DNA from: Amycolatopsis sp. WQ 127309
Lineage (GTDB): Bacteria > Actinomycetota > Actinomycetes > Mycobacteriales > Pseudonocardiaceae
Assembly: GCF_023023025.1 (NCBI RefSeq)
Contig: NZ_CP095481.1
Coordinates: forward strand, 6,461,001-6,525,000
DNA length: 64,000 nt
Reading direction: 5' to 3'
A program made the translations under genes and the position numbers. This document shows, one piece after another, positions 1 through 7,532 of the stretch (within the stretch, counting starts at the first letter, position 1; every line of letters starts with the position of its first letter). A model generated the notes under the pieces. It had not been told where the DNA came from. It ran no database searches and was given only the letters and a program-made list of their open reading frames with translations.

Positions 1-396
1 CGCGAGGACATCCAGGCGCTCGCCTCGAAGATCGACGACGTGCTGGACTTCATGGACACCGCCGCCGACCTGGCCGTGCTCTACCGGATCCAGGCGTTCC
101 CGCCCGGCGTCGACCTGCTTGTGCAGGCGCTCGGCCGGTGTGCGGAGCTGACGGCGGAGGCGATGCCGGGCCTGGCGAAGGTGGGCGAGCTCGAGCCGTA
201 CTGGATCGAGGTCAACGAGCTGGAGAACGAGGCCGACCGGATCTACCGGCGGGTGCTGGCCCAGCTGTTCGAACCCGGCGCCGACGCCCTCGAAGTCCTG
301 AAGACCAAGGAGGTCGTCGAGCAGTTCGAGCTGGCCGCCGACGCCTTCGAGCACGTGGCCGACGTGGTGCAGACCATCGCGGTCAAGGAGTCGTAG
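1..396 (+). CDS. DUF47 (PhoU-like) phosphate transport regulator, 5' end cut off
   Basis: The open frame runs in from the window edge; only the last 131 residues are visible. The segment REDIQALASKIDDVLDFMDT followed by AADLAVLYRI is the central signature of DUF47 proteins, an all-helical family related to PhoU that is usually coded just upstream of a PiT phosphate permease and is thought to modulate it. The last base of the stop codon is also the first base of the GTG start of the permease gene, so the two are translationally coupled. The true start is outside the window. It acts in the cytoplasm, probably at the membrane with the transporter. Family assignment is firm; the regulatory role is inferred from the family and the neighbour. 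Confidence 0.88.
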   Translation, partial: REDIQALASKIDDVLDFMDTAADLAVLYRIQAFPPGVDLLVQALGRCAELTAEAMPGLAKVGELEPYWIEVNELENEADRIYRRVLAQLFEPGADALEVLKTKEVVEQFELAADAFEHVADVVQTIAVKES

Positions 397-1391
397 TGAC
401 CGGGACGGCCGCCCTGGTCGCCGTCATCGTGCTGACCCTGGTCTTCGACTACACCAACGGTTTCCACGACGCGGCCAACGCGATCGCGAGCGCGGTGTCG
501 ACGCGCGCGCTCACCCTGCGGGCCGCGCTCGTCCTGGCCGCGGTGATGAACTTGGCCGGTGCGCTCCTGTCCACCGGCATCGCCGCGACGGTGGCGAAGG
601 GGATCATCGACGTCCCGGTCGGCCCGGACGCGCTCACCGTGGTCTTCGCCGCGCTCGTGGGCGCGACCGTCTGGAACCTGATCACCTGGTACTTCGGGCT
701 CCCGTCGTCGTCCTCGCACTCGCTGATCGGCGGGATGGTCGGTGCCGCGCTGGCCGCGGCGAGCACCGTGCACTGGGCCGGCATCGCCGAGAAGGTGCTG
801 ATCCCGATGGTGGCCTCGCCGCTGCTCGGGCTGGTGCTGGGCTACCTCGCGATGGTCGGCGCGCTGTGGCTGCTGCGCCGGGCGAACCCGCACCGCAGCG
901 GCCGGGTGTTCCGCCGCTTCCAGATCGTCTCCGCGTCGGCGCTCGCGCTCGGCCACGGCCTGCAGGACGCCCAGAAGGGCATGGGCGTGATCGTCCTGGC
1001 CCTGGTGGCCGCGGGGCAGCAGAAGACGTTCGACGTCCCGCTGTGGGTGACCCTGGCCTGCGCCGCGGCGCTGTCGCTCGGGACCTACTCCGGCGGCCTG
1101 CGGATCATGCGGACGCTCGGGCGCCGCGTGTTCCCGCTCGACCCGCCGCACGGGTTCGTCGCGGAGTCGGTGGCGTCGTCGGTGCTGTACGTGACGGCGT
1201 TCGCGGTGAAGGCCCCGATCTCGACGACGCACGTGATCACCGCGGCGATCATGGGCGTCGGCGCGACCCGGCGGCTCTCGGCGGTGCGCTGGGGCATCGC
1301 GCGGGACATCGTGCTGGGCTGGGTCCTGACCTTCCCGGCGGCGGCCGCGGTGTCGGCGGCGGTGTTCTTCGGGATCAGCGCCCTCACCTGA
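396..1391 (+). CDS. PiT family inorganic phosphate permease
   Basis: This 331-residue integral membrane protein is a low-affinity phosphate:cation symporter of the PiT family. The first helix carries the diagnostic FDYTNGFHDAANAIA signature at residues 16-30, and the inverted second half carries the matching repeat (ASALALGHGLQDAQKGMG). A serine-rich LPSSSSHSLIGG and a later APISTTHVITAAIMG segment are the other two conserved PiT motifs. About ten hydrophobic helices are visible, normal for a short bacterial PiT protein. The GTG start at 396 is chosen because it overlaps the stop of the DUF47 gene by one base; a longer upstream open frame is only a shadow of that gene. It probably handles bulk phosphate uptake, controlled by the DUF47 partner. 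Confidence 0.93.
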   Translation: MTGTAALVAVIVLTLVFDYTNGFHDAANAIASAVSTRALTLRAALVLAAVMNLAGALLSTGIAATVAKGIIDVPVGPDALTVVFAALVGATVWNLITWYFGLPSSSSHSLIGGMVGAALAAASTVHWAGIAEKVLIPMVASPLLGLVLGYLAMVGALWLLRRANPHRSGRVFRRFQIVSASALALGHGLQDAQKGMGVIVLALVAAGQQKTFDVPLWVTLACAAALSLGTYSGGLRIMRTLGRRVFPLDPPHGFVAESVASSVLYVTAFAVKAPISTTHVITAAIMGVGATRRLSAVRWGIARDIVLGWVLTFPAAAAVSAAVFFGISALT

Positions 1392-1416
1392 GCACGAGGC
1401 CCGCGGCAGCCGCTGG

Positions 1417-2316
1417 TCAGCGCCGGGACTCCAGCCGGACCACGAGGACCGTGCAGGCGGCGTGCTGCACCAGTGCCTGGCTCGTCGAACCGAGCAGCAT
1501 CCCGGCGAAGCCGCCGCGGCCGCGGTTGCCTGCCACGACCAGCTGGGCCGTCTGCGCGGCTTCGAGCAGGGCGTGGCGGGGGCGGTCGCGGCACAGGACC
1601 CGGCGGATCCCGACGTCCGGGTACTTCTCCTGCCAGCCCGCCAGCCGCTGGGCCAGCAGCCGCTCCTCGTCCTCCCGCGCCGACTCCCACTGCGGCATGA
1701 TCCGCACCGCGCCGTAGAAGTCCTCGTAGGTGACGTCGCTCCAGGCGTGCACCGCGACGAGGGGCGCGCCGCGGAACGACGCCTCCTCGAACGCCGCGGC
1801 GATCGCGAGCTCGCTCGTCGCGCTCCCGTCGACCCCGACCACGACCGGGCCCGACTCCGGGACGTGCGCCGTGCCGTGGCGCCCCCGGATCACCGCCACC
1901 GGCGAGTGCGCGTGGTCGACGAGGGTGGCCGCGGTCGTGCCGAGGAGCATCCCGGTGAAGCCACCCGAGCCGGACGCGCCGACGACGACCATCCGGGCCT
2001 GCCTCGACAGCCCGACGAGCAGCGGCGCCGGGGACTCGGCCGGCGTCTTCGCCGTGACCACCAGGTCCTCGTCGATCGACGCGGCCACTTTCCGGGAGCC
2101 GGCGACGACCCGGTCGCCGTCCTGGCGCACCGCGTCGAACAGGACGTCGGTGCCCGCCATGCCGTCGTCGTGACGGAGCTCGGTGGACCGCAGCCCGTGC
2201 ACGATCTCGAGCTCGAGGTGCCGGGCGGACGCCACCTTCGCGGCCCACGCCACGGCCGCCATCGACGCGCCCGAGCCGTCGACGCCCACCACGACCGTCC
2301 GGTTCCTGTCCTTCAT
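1417..2316 (-). CDS. Universal stress protein, tandem UspA domains
   Basis: This 299-residue protein has two UspA domains, residues about 5-145 and 155-295. Each domain starts with a VVVGVDGS strand-loop and ends with the nucleotide-binding pattern G-2x-G-9x-G(S/T), seen as GASGSGGFTGMLLGTT and GNRGRGGFAGMLLGST. Proteins of this kind bind ATP and are induced by hypoxia, starvation or stationary phase; the molecular role is unclear. The ATG at 2314-2316 overlaps the TGA of the upstream stress protein (ATGA), which fixes the start and indicates coupled translation. It is the last gene of a three-gene minus-strand operon: flavodoxin, USP, USP. Confidence 0.9.
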   Translation of the reverse strand: MKDRNRTVVVGVDGSGASMAAVAWAAKVASARHLELEIVHGLRSTELRHDDGMAGTDVLFDAVRQDGDRVVAGSRKVAASIDEDLVVTAKTPAESPAPLLVGLSRQARMVVVGASGSGGFTGMLLGTTAATLVDHAHSPVAVIRGRHGTAHVPESGPVVVGVDGSATSELAIAAAFEEASFRGAPLVAVHAWSDVTYEDFYGAVRIMPQWESAREDEERLLAQRLAGWQEKYPDVGIRRVLCRDRPRHALLEAAQTAQLVVAGNRGRGGFAGMLLGSTSQALVQHAACTVLVVRLESRR

Positions 2317-3251
2317 CGGGTCTCCTCGGCTCCTCGGGCGGCCGGCGTCAGGCGGTCGGCGTCGGGCAGTTCCGCGGCGTGGGGCCGGACGACCGCGACC
2401 GGGCACGGCGCGTACGCGATCAGCGCCCGCCCGGTCGAGCCGAGCAGCATGCCGGTGAAGCCGCCGAGGCCCCGGCAGCCGACCACGAGCAGCTGCGCGT
2501 GCTCGCCGCGCTCCAGCAGCGTCCGGACCGGGCGGCCGCGCGTCACGTCGAGGTCGATCGTCAGGTCCGGGAACTTCTCCCGCCAGCCGCCCACCTGGTC
2601 GGCGAGCTTGGCGCGCTCGGCCTGGTCGATCTCGGATCCGTTGTCCTGCAACGGATGGGGCCGCAGGACGCCGTCGGCGACGAGGTCGCTCCAGGTGTGC
2701 ACCGCGGTGAGCGTGCTGCCGCGCAGCCGCGCCTCCTCGCACGCGAACGCGAGCGCCGCGTCGCTGTCGGCCGAGCCGTCGGCCCCGACGACGACCGGTC
2801 CCGCCGCCGGCGCCAGGCCGCGCACCACGACGACCGGGCAGTGCGCGTGGGCGACCACCGACACCGCCGTCGAGCCGGCGAGCATCCCGGTGAAGCCGCC
2901 GAGCCCGCGCGACCCGAGCACCACCAGCTCCGCGTTCCGCGACTCCTGGACGAGCGCCGTGACCGGGCTCCACTCCCGCGCGGCGGACCCGATGTCGAGG
3001 CCGGGGGACTGCGCGAGCACCGCGGTCCGCGCCTCGGCGAGCCGGCTTCCGGCGCGCTCGGCCAGCCCGGCGCGCACCTGGTCGTGGGTGCCGGCCGCGA
3101 TCGGGGCGTGCACCTGCGGCAGCGCGTGGACGTGCACCAGCCGCAGGGGACGCCGTCGGCGGCGCGCTTCGGCGCCGGCCCAGACCGCGGCGTGCACCGC
3201 GGCGGCCGAGCCGTCGACCCCGGCGACGACCGCGCCGCGCGGCGCGGTCAC
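2313..3251 (-). CDS. Universal stress protein, tandem UspA domains
   Basis: This 312-residue protein again has two UspA domains. The first is residues about 8-145, with GSRGLGGFTGMLAGST; the second is about 155-300, with GCRGLGGFTGMLLGST. Both keep the G-2x-G-9x-G(S/T) ATP-binding pattern. The GTG start at 3249-3251 is chosen because it forms a GTGA overlap with the stop of the flavodoxin gene; the open frame extends further upstream but that part is antisense or out-of-frame sequence of the flavodoxin gene. The 3' end overlaps the next USP gene by ATGA. The spacing argues for a single transcript for hypoxia or stress adaptation, as in other actinobacterial dormancy loci. Confidence 0.9.
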   Translation of the reverse strand: MTAPRGAVVAGVDGSAAAVHAAVWAGAEARRRRRPLRLVHVHALPQVHAPIAAGTHDQVRAGLAERAGSRLAEARTAVLAQSPGLDIGSAAREWSPVTALVQESRNAELVVLGSRGLGGFTGMLAGSTAVSVVAHAHCPVVVVRGLAPAAGPVVVGADGSADSDAALAFACEEARLRGSTLTAVHTWSDLVADGVLRPHPLQDNGSEIDQAERAKLADQVGGWREKFPDLTIDLDVTRGRPVRTLLERGEHAQLLVVGCRGLGGFTGMLLGSTGRALIAYAPCPVAVVRPHAAELPDADRLTPAARGAEETR

Positions 3252-3688
3252 GAGGTGCTTTCGGCGACCGCCGCGACGGCCAGGATCGTGCCGATCTCGT
3301 GGCCCCAGGCCCGGATCAGCGGCCGGTCGTCCGTGCCGTCGAACACCCGGTGGTCCCGGGCCGCCAGCTGCCGCACGAGCTCGCGGGCGGGCTCGTGCCC
3401 CGCTGCCACCGGGCCGCGGGTGAACAGCCAGACGGGCAGCCACCGCAGACCGTCCGAAAAGGACTCCACGAACGCCCGCGCCGGGGCGAGCCACTGCCCG
3501 TTCGCCACCGGGCTGCCGAGGAGCACGGCGTCGAAGCCCTCGAGCGACGCGACGAGACCGACGTCCCGGACCTCGACATCGGCCGCCGCTCCGGCGTCGG
3601 TCATCGCGGAGCCGACCGAGGTGGCGAGGTGTTCGGCGATTTCCCGGGTGGCACCGTGCCGGGTGGCCACCGCGACGAGGATTCTCAT
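3248..3688 (-). CDS. Flavodoxin-domain protein (HemG-like)
   Basis: This 146-residue single-domain flavodoxin begins MRILVAVATRHGATREIAEH. The ATRHGAT loop is the FMN phosphate-binding loop, and LLGSPVANGQW is the second flavin-contacting loop. Short flavodoxins of this type resemble menaquinone-dependent protoporphyrinogen oxidase (HemG) and are often found next to universal stress genes in actinobacteria. It probably carries electrons or oxidises a small substrate in the cytoplasm under low oxygen. It is the first gene of an overlapping operon with two USP genes downstream. The exact substrate cannot be read from the sequence. Confidence 0.8.
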   Translation of the reverse strand: MRILVAVATRHGATREIAEHLATSVGSAMTDAGAAADVEVRDVGLVASLEGFDAVLLGSPVANGQWLAPARAFVESFSDGLRWLPVWLFTRGPVAAGHEPARELVRQLAARDHRVFDGTDDRPLIRAWGHEIGTILAVAAVAESTS

Positions 3689-3767
3689 GGTTCCAGCCTC
3701 ACCCGGCCGCGGCCCCGGGAGCAGAGGCCAACGACCTCGCCCGGAGCGGCGAAGGACCCTGCACCCG

Positions 3768-4577
3768 CTAGTGGACGACGGCGACCGGGCAGGCCGAGCG
3801 CGCGAGCAGGTCGTTGCCCGTCGACCCCAGCACGGCCCCGGCGACCGGGCCGCGGCCGCGGCTGCCGACGACGATCAGCTGAGCGTCGGGCGCGACGGCC
3901 ATCAGCACGCGCGCCGGCTCACGGTCCTCGACGACGCGCGCCGTGACGTCCAGGTCCGGGTGCTCGTGCGCCAGGCCGGCGACGAGCTCGCCGAGTTCGC
4001 GCCGGTCCTCGGCCTGCTGGTCGGGTTCGATGCTCGGGACCTGCTGCCGGCCGGCGTGGGCCACCACCAGCGGCACCCCGCGCGCGACGGCCGCGTCGAC
4101 CGCGAACCGCAGGGCTTCCTCGCTCGCCGGCGACGAGTCCACGCCGACCACGACCGGGCCCTGCGGCCCGGCCTGGCCGCGGAAGACGACCACCGGGCAG
4201 TGCGCGGCGGCGGCGACCCGGAGGGTGACCGACCCGGTCAGGGCGCCGCGCAGGCCGCCGAGGCCGTGCGAGCCGAGCACGATCAGGGGCGCGGTCCCGG
4301 ACGCCGCGAGCAGCAGGTCGACCGCGAGCCCCAGCTCCACGTGGACGTCGACCTCGACGCCCGGCGCCGCGGTGCGGGCGATCTTCGCCGCGTGCCGCGT
4401 CCGCCGGGTCACGTGCTCGGGCAGCGGCTCGGCCTCGTCGCCGGGGTCGACCACGCACGCGTGGAACAACCGCAGGTCAGCGCCGCGCCGGGCCGCCTCG
4501 TGCGCGGCCCACCGGACCGCGCGCAGCGACCCTTCCGAGGCGTCCACCCCGACGATCACCGCGGCCTGGTCGGCCAT
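3768..4577 (-). CDS. Universal stress protein, tandem UspA domains
   Basis: This 269-residue protein has two UspA domains, residues about 5-135 and 140-268. The nucleotide loops GSHGLGGLRGALTGSV and GSRGRGPVAGAVLGST are kept, although the first ends in SV rather than ST/TT. A GTG lies one codon upstream, but the AGGAGG ribosome site sits 5 bases from the ATG at 4577 and only 2 bases from the GTG, so the ATG is preferred. The gene is separated from the flavodoxin-USP operon by about 80 bases and may have its own promoter; a GACC-AAT-GGTC palindrome lies about 95 bases upstream. Confidence 0.88.
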   Translation of the reverse strand: MADQAAVIVGVDASEGSLRAVRWAAHEAARRGADLRLFHACVVDPGDEAEPLPEHVTRRTRHAAKIARTAAPGVEVDVHVELGLAVDLLLAASGTAPLIVLGSHGLGGLRGALTGSVTLRVAAAAHCPVVVFRGQAGPQGPVVVGVDSSPASEEALRFAVDAAVARGVPLVVAHAGRQQVPSIEPDQQAEDRRELGELVAGLAHEHPDLDVTARVVEDREPARVLMAVAPDAQLIVVGSRGRGPVAGAVLGSTGNDLLARSACPVAVVH

Positions 4578-4670
4578 CACCGCCTCCTGACGTCCGTCGC
4601 CCGGACGGCGACTCCGGCCAGCATGTCGCCTGGCGGGCCGGCGCGTCAGAGCACGAAGACCTCTCGGCCG

Positions 4671-4686
4671 GGACCAATGGTCACCC
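4671..4686. promoter_or_regulatory. GGGACC-type palindrome upstream of a stress gene
   Basis: The sequence GGGACCAATGGTCACC contains a GACC/GGTC palindrome with a 3-base AT-rich centre. It faintly resembles DosR/DevR boxes (GGGAC ... GTCCC), which control universal stress genes in mycobacteria. It lies upstream of the USP gene that starts at 4577 and overlaps the 3' end of the next upstream gene. The match is partial and made by eye. Confidence 0.2.
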
Positions 4687-5322
4687 GCCGGCGGCCAGGT
4701 ACCGCTGCGGGTCGCCGCCCGCGCGGGCTCCGCTGCCGAGCCAGCGGGCGAACCCCTCGCGGTCCCGGCGTTCGATTTCGTCCAGGTAGGCCCGCCGCGA
4801 CCGGACCACGCGCCGGCGGGCCGGCTCGTCGGTGGCGCGCAGGAGTTCGCCGTAACTGCGCCGCCACGCCAGGCACAGCTCGGCCGTGGACAGGTCGGTG
4901 ACTCCGGTGCCTTCGGCGGCTGCTGGGGCTTCCGCCACGACGACCGCTGCGGCCGGAGGGGCGCTCGGCGCCGGGCGGGGCCGGAACCGCCACACCGCCC
5001 ACGCCGTCGCCGCCACGACCAGCACCGAGGCGGCCGCCGTCCCGCCCGCGACGGCCACCAGGCCGCCGATCGCCAGGCCGGCCCCGAGGGCGCCGAGCCC
5101 GGTCACGACCCCGATCGTCATGGCCGAAGCCGCGGATCCGGTCGCCGCGAGCCGCTCGCGCACCGCGGGAGAGCCCGTCACCGCCAGCCACGCGCCGGCG
5201 CCGGCCACCAGGCCGAGCATGACCCACCCGACGAGCGCGCCGGCCGGCAGCACGACCAGCCCGATCGCGCCGAACGCGGTCGCGGCGACGATCGACACGA
5301 TCCTGGTGATGCGAGTGAACAT
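4681..5322 (-). CDS. Small four-helix membrane protein of unknown function
   Basis: This 213-residue protein starts at the ATG of MFTRITRIVS; a few in-frame codons upstream lack a better ribosome site. The first 125 residues hold about four hydrophobic helices in two hairpins, rich in Ala, Gly and Val. A proline/alanine-rich linker leads to a charged C-terminal region (about residues 145-213) with the pattern LCLAWRRSYGELLRATD followed by a conserved-looking LDEIERRD and a final RWLGSGARAGGDPQRYL. This tail is common in small actinobacterial membrane proteins of unknown role. I cannot assign a function. It precedes the USP gene in the same direction. Confidence 0.65.
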   Translation of the reverse strand: MFTRITRIVSIVAATAFGAIGLVVLPAGALVGWVMLGLVAGAGAWLAVTGSPAVRERLAATGSAASAMTIGVVTGLGALGAGLAIGGLVAVAGGTAAASVLVVAATAWAVWRFRPRPAPSAPPAAAVVVAEAPAAAEGTGVTDLSTAELCLAWRRSYGELLRATDEPARRRVVRSRRAYLDEIERRDREGFARWLGSGARAGGDPQRYLAAGG

Positions 5323-5457
5323 GAGCGCCTCAGTCCTGGTGAACGACCACCCGAGCACGACGGCGCCGGGGTCCGAGGCGTAGTCCCGAGTGTAGCCCCG
5401 GAACCGCGACCCCGGACGATCACGCGCACCGCGTCGAAGCGGGACCCTCGTGGCGGG

Positions 5458-6249
5458 TCACGTCGTGGGCGGGTCGGGGAGCTCGAGCCATTCCAGGTCC
5501 ATCGGCACGAGCGTCGTCGAGAGCACCAGTTCCCGGAGCAGGTTCACCGTCAGGGTCAGGCCCACCGGTTCGCCCACCTCCTCGCGCCGCAGACCGTGCA
5601 CGCCGGCGTCGGAAAGCCGTTGCCGGACACGGGAAACGATGTGCTCGACGCGCTTGGCCGTCCAGCTCTCGCGCGGCCGCCGCTCGCCGAGCTCGGCGGC
5701 CGCCTGCTGGCGCGACAGGGGCAGCGGCTGCGGGTCGTAACCGAGGTAGCGCTGCCCGAGCACGGCCAGCACCAGGTGTTCCTCCGTGGTGAGCCGCCAG
5801 CGCTTCGGCGGCGCCGTCGGGTGGGTCGGCCGGGGCGCGGTGGCCGTGTCCTCCCCGTCGGAGACCAGCAGCTCCAGCACGTGCTCGCGGTCGCGTGTCC
5901 CGCGCAGGAACAGCGCGGTGTAGCCGGCGGCCAGCGGCAGCGGCTCGCTGTCGCGGTGCAGCAGGACGCTGTCGGACAGCCGGATCGGCGAGCGGCCGGT
6001 GTTGCTCAGCCACCAGCGGTCCCGGTCGTGGGTCAGCAGCCCGTGGACCCGGCTGATCCGCAGGTCGTCCTCGCCTACGCAGACGTCGACCTCCAGGCGG
6101 TTTCGGCCGAAGCTCACCCGGCTGCCGGCGGCCGGGGGCACCGCGATGCCGCCGGTGACGGTGAGCGCGCTCAGCGTGCCCGGCGCGGTGGCGGTCACGC
6201 CGTGGCGCAGGCTGCGCTGGCGGTGCGGGTCGAGGCGTTCGGCGGGCAC
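5458..6249 (-). CDS. FHA-domain protein with C-terminal winged-helix-like region
   Basis: This 263-residue protein has an FHA fold at residues about 40-105: the FGR, ISRVHG and NTGRSPIRL motifs bind phosphothreonine in this family. The C-terminal half (about 145-260) contains LTTEEHLVLAVLGQRYL, a SRQQAAAEL helix and WTAKRVEHIVSRVRQRL, which reads like a helix-turn-helix or winged-helix domain. Such FHA proteins are typical readers of Ser/Thr kinase signals. The GTG start follows a GGAGGT site 8 bases away, and that site lies in the last codons of the preceding beta-helix gene (gap 6 bases), implying coupled translation. The nearby Ser/Thr kinase is the natural partner; that link is inferred. 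Confidence 0.75.
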   Translation of the reverse strand: MPAERLDPHRQRSLRHGVTATAPGTLSALTVTGGIAVPPAAGSRVSFGRNRLEVDVCVGEDDLRISRVHGLLTHDRDRWWLSNTGRSPIRLSDSVLLHRDSEPLPLAAGYTALFLRGTRDREHVLELLVSDGEDTATAPRPTHPTAPPKRWRLTTEEHLVLAVLGQRYLGYDPQPLPLSRQQAAAELGERRPRESWTAKRVEHIVSRVRQRLSDAGVHGLRREEVGEPVGLTLTVNLLRELVLSTTLVPMDLEWLELPDPPTT

Positions 6250-6255
6250 GGGCTG

Positions 6256-7449
6256 CTACCTCCGTTCGTAGGCGCCGATGTCGAAGCCCGCGCCGGCGGG
6301 CCGGGGGACACCGTCGAGGTCGAAGGCGGGGGCGAGCGCGGCGCTGCCGCTGTCGACGGCGGCCGAGCCGGGCGCGAGGTGGTAGTCACCGGGGGCCGCG
6401 AACCCGGGGTCGCCGGCGAGGTTGTGGTCGGCGGTGAACGGCCCGGCGGTCACCGGGCCGTCGCCGAAGACGTTGTTGCGCAGGATGTTCTTCCCGGCGA
6501 ACCGGTCGCCGCCGACGTGCACCGAGCCCTTCGCGTTGCCGGCGAAGGTGTTGTTGACGACCGTGAGGTCGCGCATCGTGCCGGTCGACTCGACCCACAG
6601 GTCGAGCCCGGCCTGCGCGTTGCCGGTGGAGAGGTTGTCGAAGACCCGCACGCCCGAGAGCAGCCGGGTTTCCGAGTAGTCCTCGACGGCCAGGCCGATC
6701 CCGGCCTTGCTGGCGTTGCGGGTCCCGCTGACGACGTTGGCGTAGACGTCCACAGTGGACGAAGAGTCGACGTAGATGTTCGGTCCGCGGTTGCCGGTGA
6801 CGACGTTGTGGTGGATCTTCACGCGGGCGGCGTCGTCGTACTTGACGTCGATGCCTTCCTCGCCGTTGTCGTGCACGCGGCAGCCGGACACCTCGACGTC
6901 GGACGAGCCCGAGGCGATGCTGAGCGCCTCGTGGTCGGCGGAGGTGCCGCGGGCGTTGGTGCCGCGGATGTCGCAGTTCCGGATCGTGGCGCGGCGGGTG
7001 GCGACGAGCACGAGCCCGCCGTCCTGTGCGCCGTCGACGCCGAAGCGGTCGAACACGAGGTCGTGCGCGCCCTCGGCGTAGACCCCGAAGCCGGTCGACC
7101 CGGCGACGGTCAGGCCGCGGAACTCCAGCCAGGAGTGGTTGCCGATCGCGAGCAGGCCGGCGTCGCCGCCGGTACCGGTCAGCACGGCGGTGCCGCCCAC
7201 CCCGGTGAACCGGATCGGCCGGCCCGGGCCGCCGTCGTGCCGGACGGTGAGGCCACCCGGGTAGGTCCCGGCCGCGATCGCGACGGTGTCACCCGGGCGG
7301 GCGACGTCGGCCGCGGCCTGGACGGTGGCGTACGCGCCGCCGGGCCCGACGTGGAGGGTCCGCGGACCCGCTCCGGCGGCCCCCACGGCCGTCGGAACGA
7401 CCATGGCCGCCACCGTGAGCACCACGCCGGCCACACCCCGCACCGCCAC
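6256..7449 (-). CDS. Secreted right-handed beta-helix protein
   Basis: This 397-residue protein has a Sec signal peptide (residues 1-24, ending AVGAAGA) followed by LHVGPGGAYATVQAAAD, the usual entry into pectate-lyase-like beta-helix domains. The rest is a series of about 22-residue parallel beta-helix turns rich in N, G, D and V, such as NCDIRGTNARG, VHDNGEEGIDV, KIHHNVVTGNRG and VVNNTFAGNAKG. It ends with a DUF1565/choice-of-anchor style FDIGAYERR. Family members are polysaccharide lyases, hydrolases or surface structural proteins; no clear catalytic triad can be assigned here. The GTG start has a strong GGAGGGGG site 5-6 bases upstream. It sits between a receptor kinase and an FHA protein on the same strand. 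Confidence 0.8.
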   Translation of the reverse strand: MAVRGVAGVVLTVAAMVVPTAVGAAGAGPRTLHVGPGGAYATVQAAADVARPGDTVAIAAGTYPGGLTVRHDGGPGRPIRFTGVGGTAVLTGTGGDAGLLAIGNHSWLEFRGLTVAGSTGFGVYAEGAHDLVFDRFGVDGAQDGGLVLVATRRATIRNCDIRGTNARGTSADHEALSIASGSSDVEVSGCRVHDNGEEGIDVKYDDAARVKIHHNVVTGNRGPNIYVDSSSTVDVYANVVSGTRNASKAGIGLAVEDYSETRLLSGVRVFDNLSTGNAQAGLDLWVESTGTMRDLTVVNNTFAGNAKGSVHVGGDRFAGKNILRNNVFGDGPVTAGPFTADHNLAGDPGFAAPGDYHLAPGSAAVDSGSAALAPAFDLDGVPRPAGAGFDIGAYERR

Positions 7450-7532
7450 CTCGTCCCCCTCCGGCCCGCCGGCGGCTCCGGCACTGGCCTGGCCCTGTTT
7501 TTAGCCGAGCCCGCCTGGGACCGGTCCCCGCT

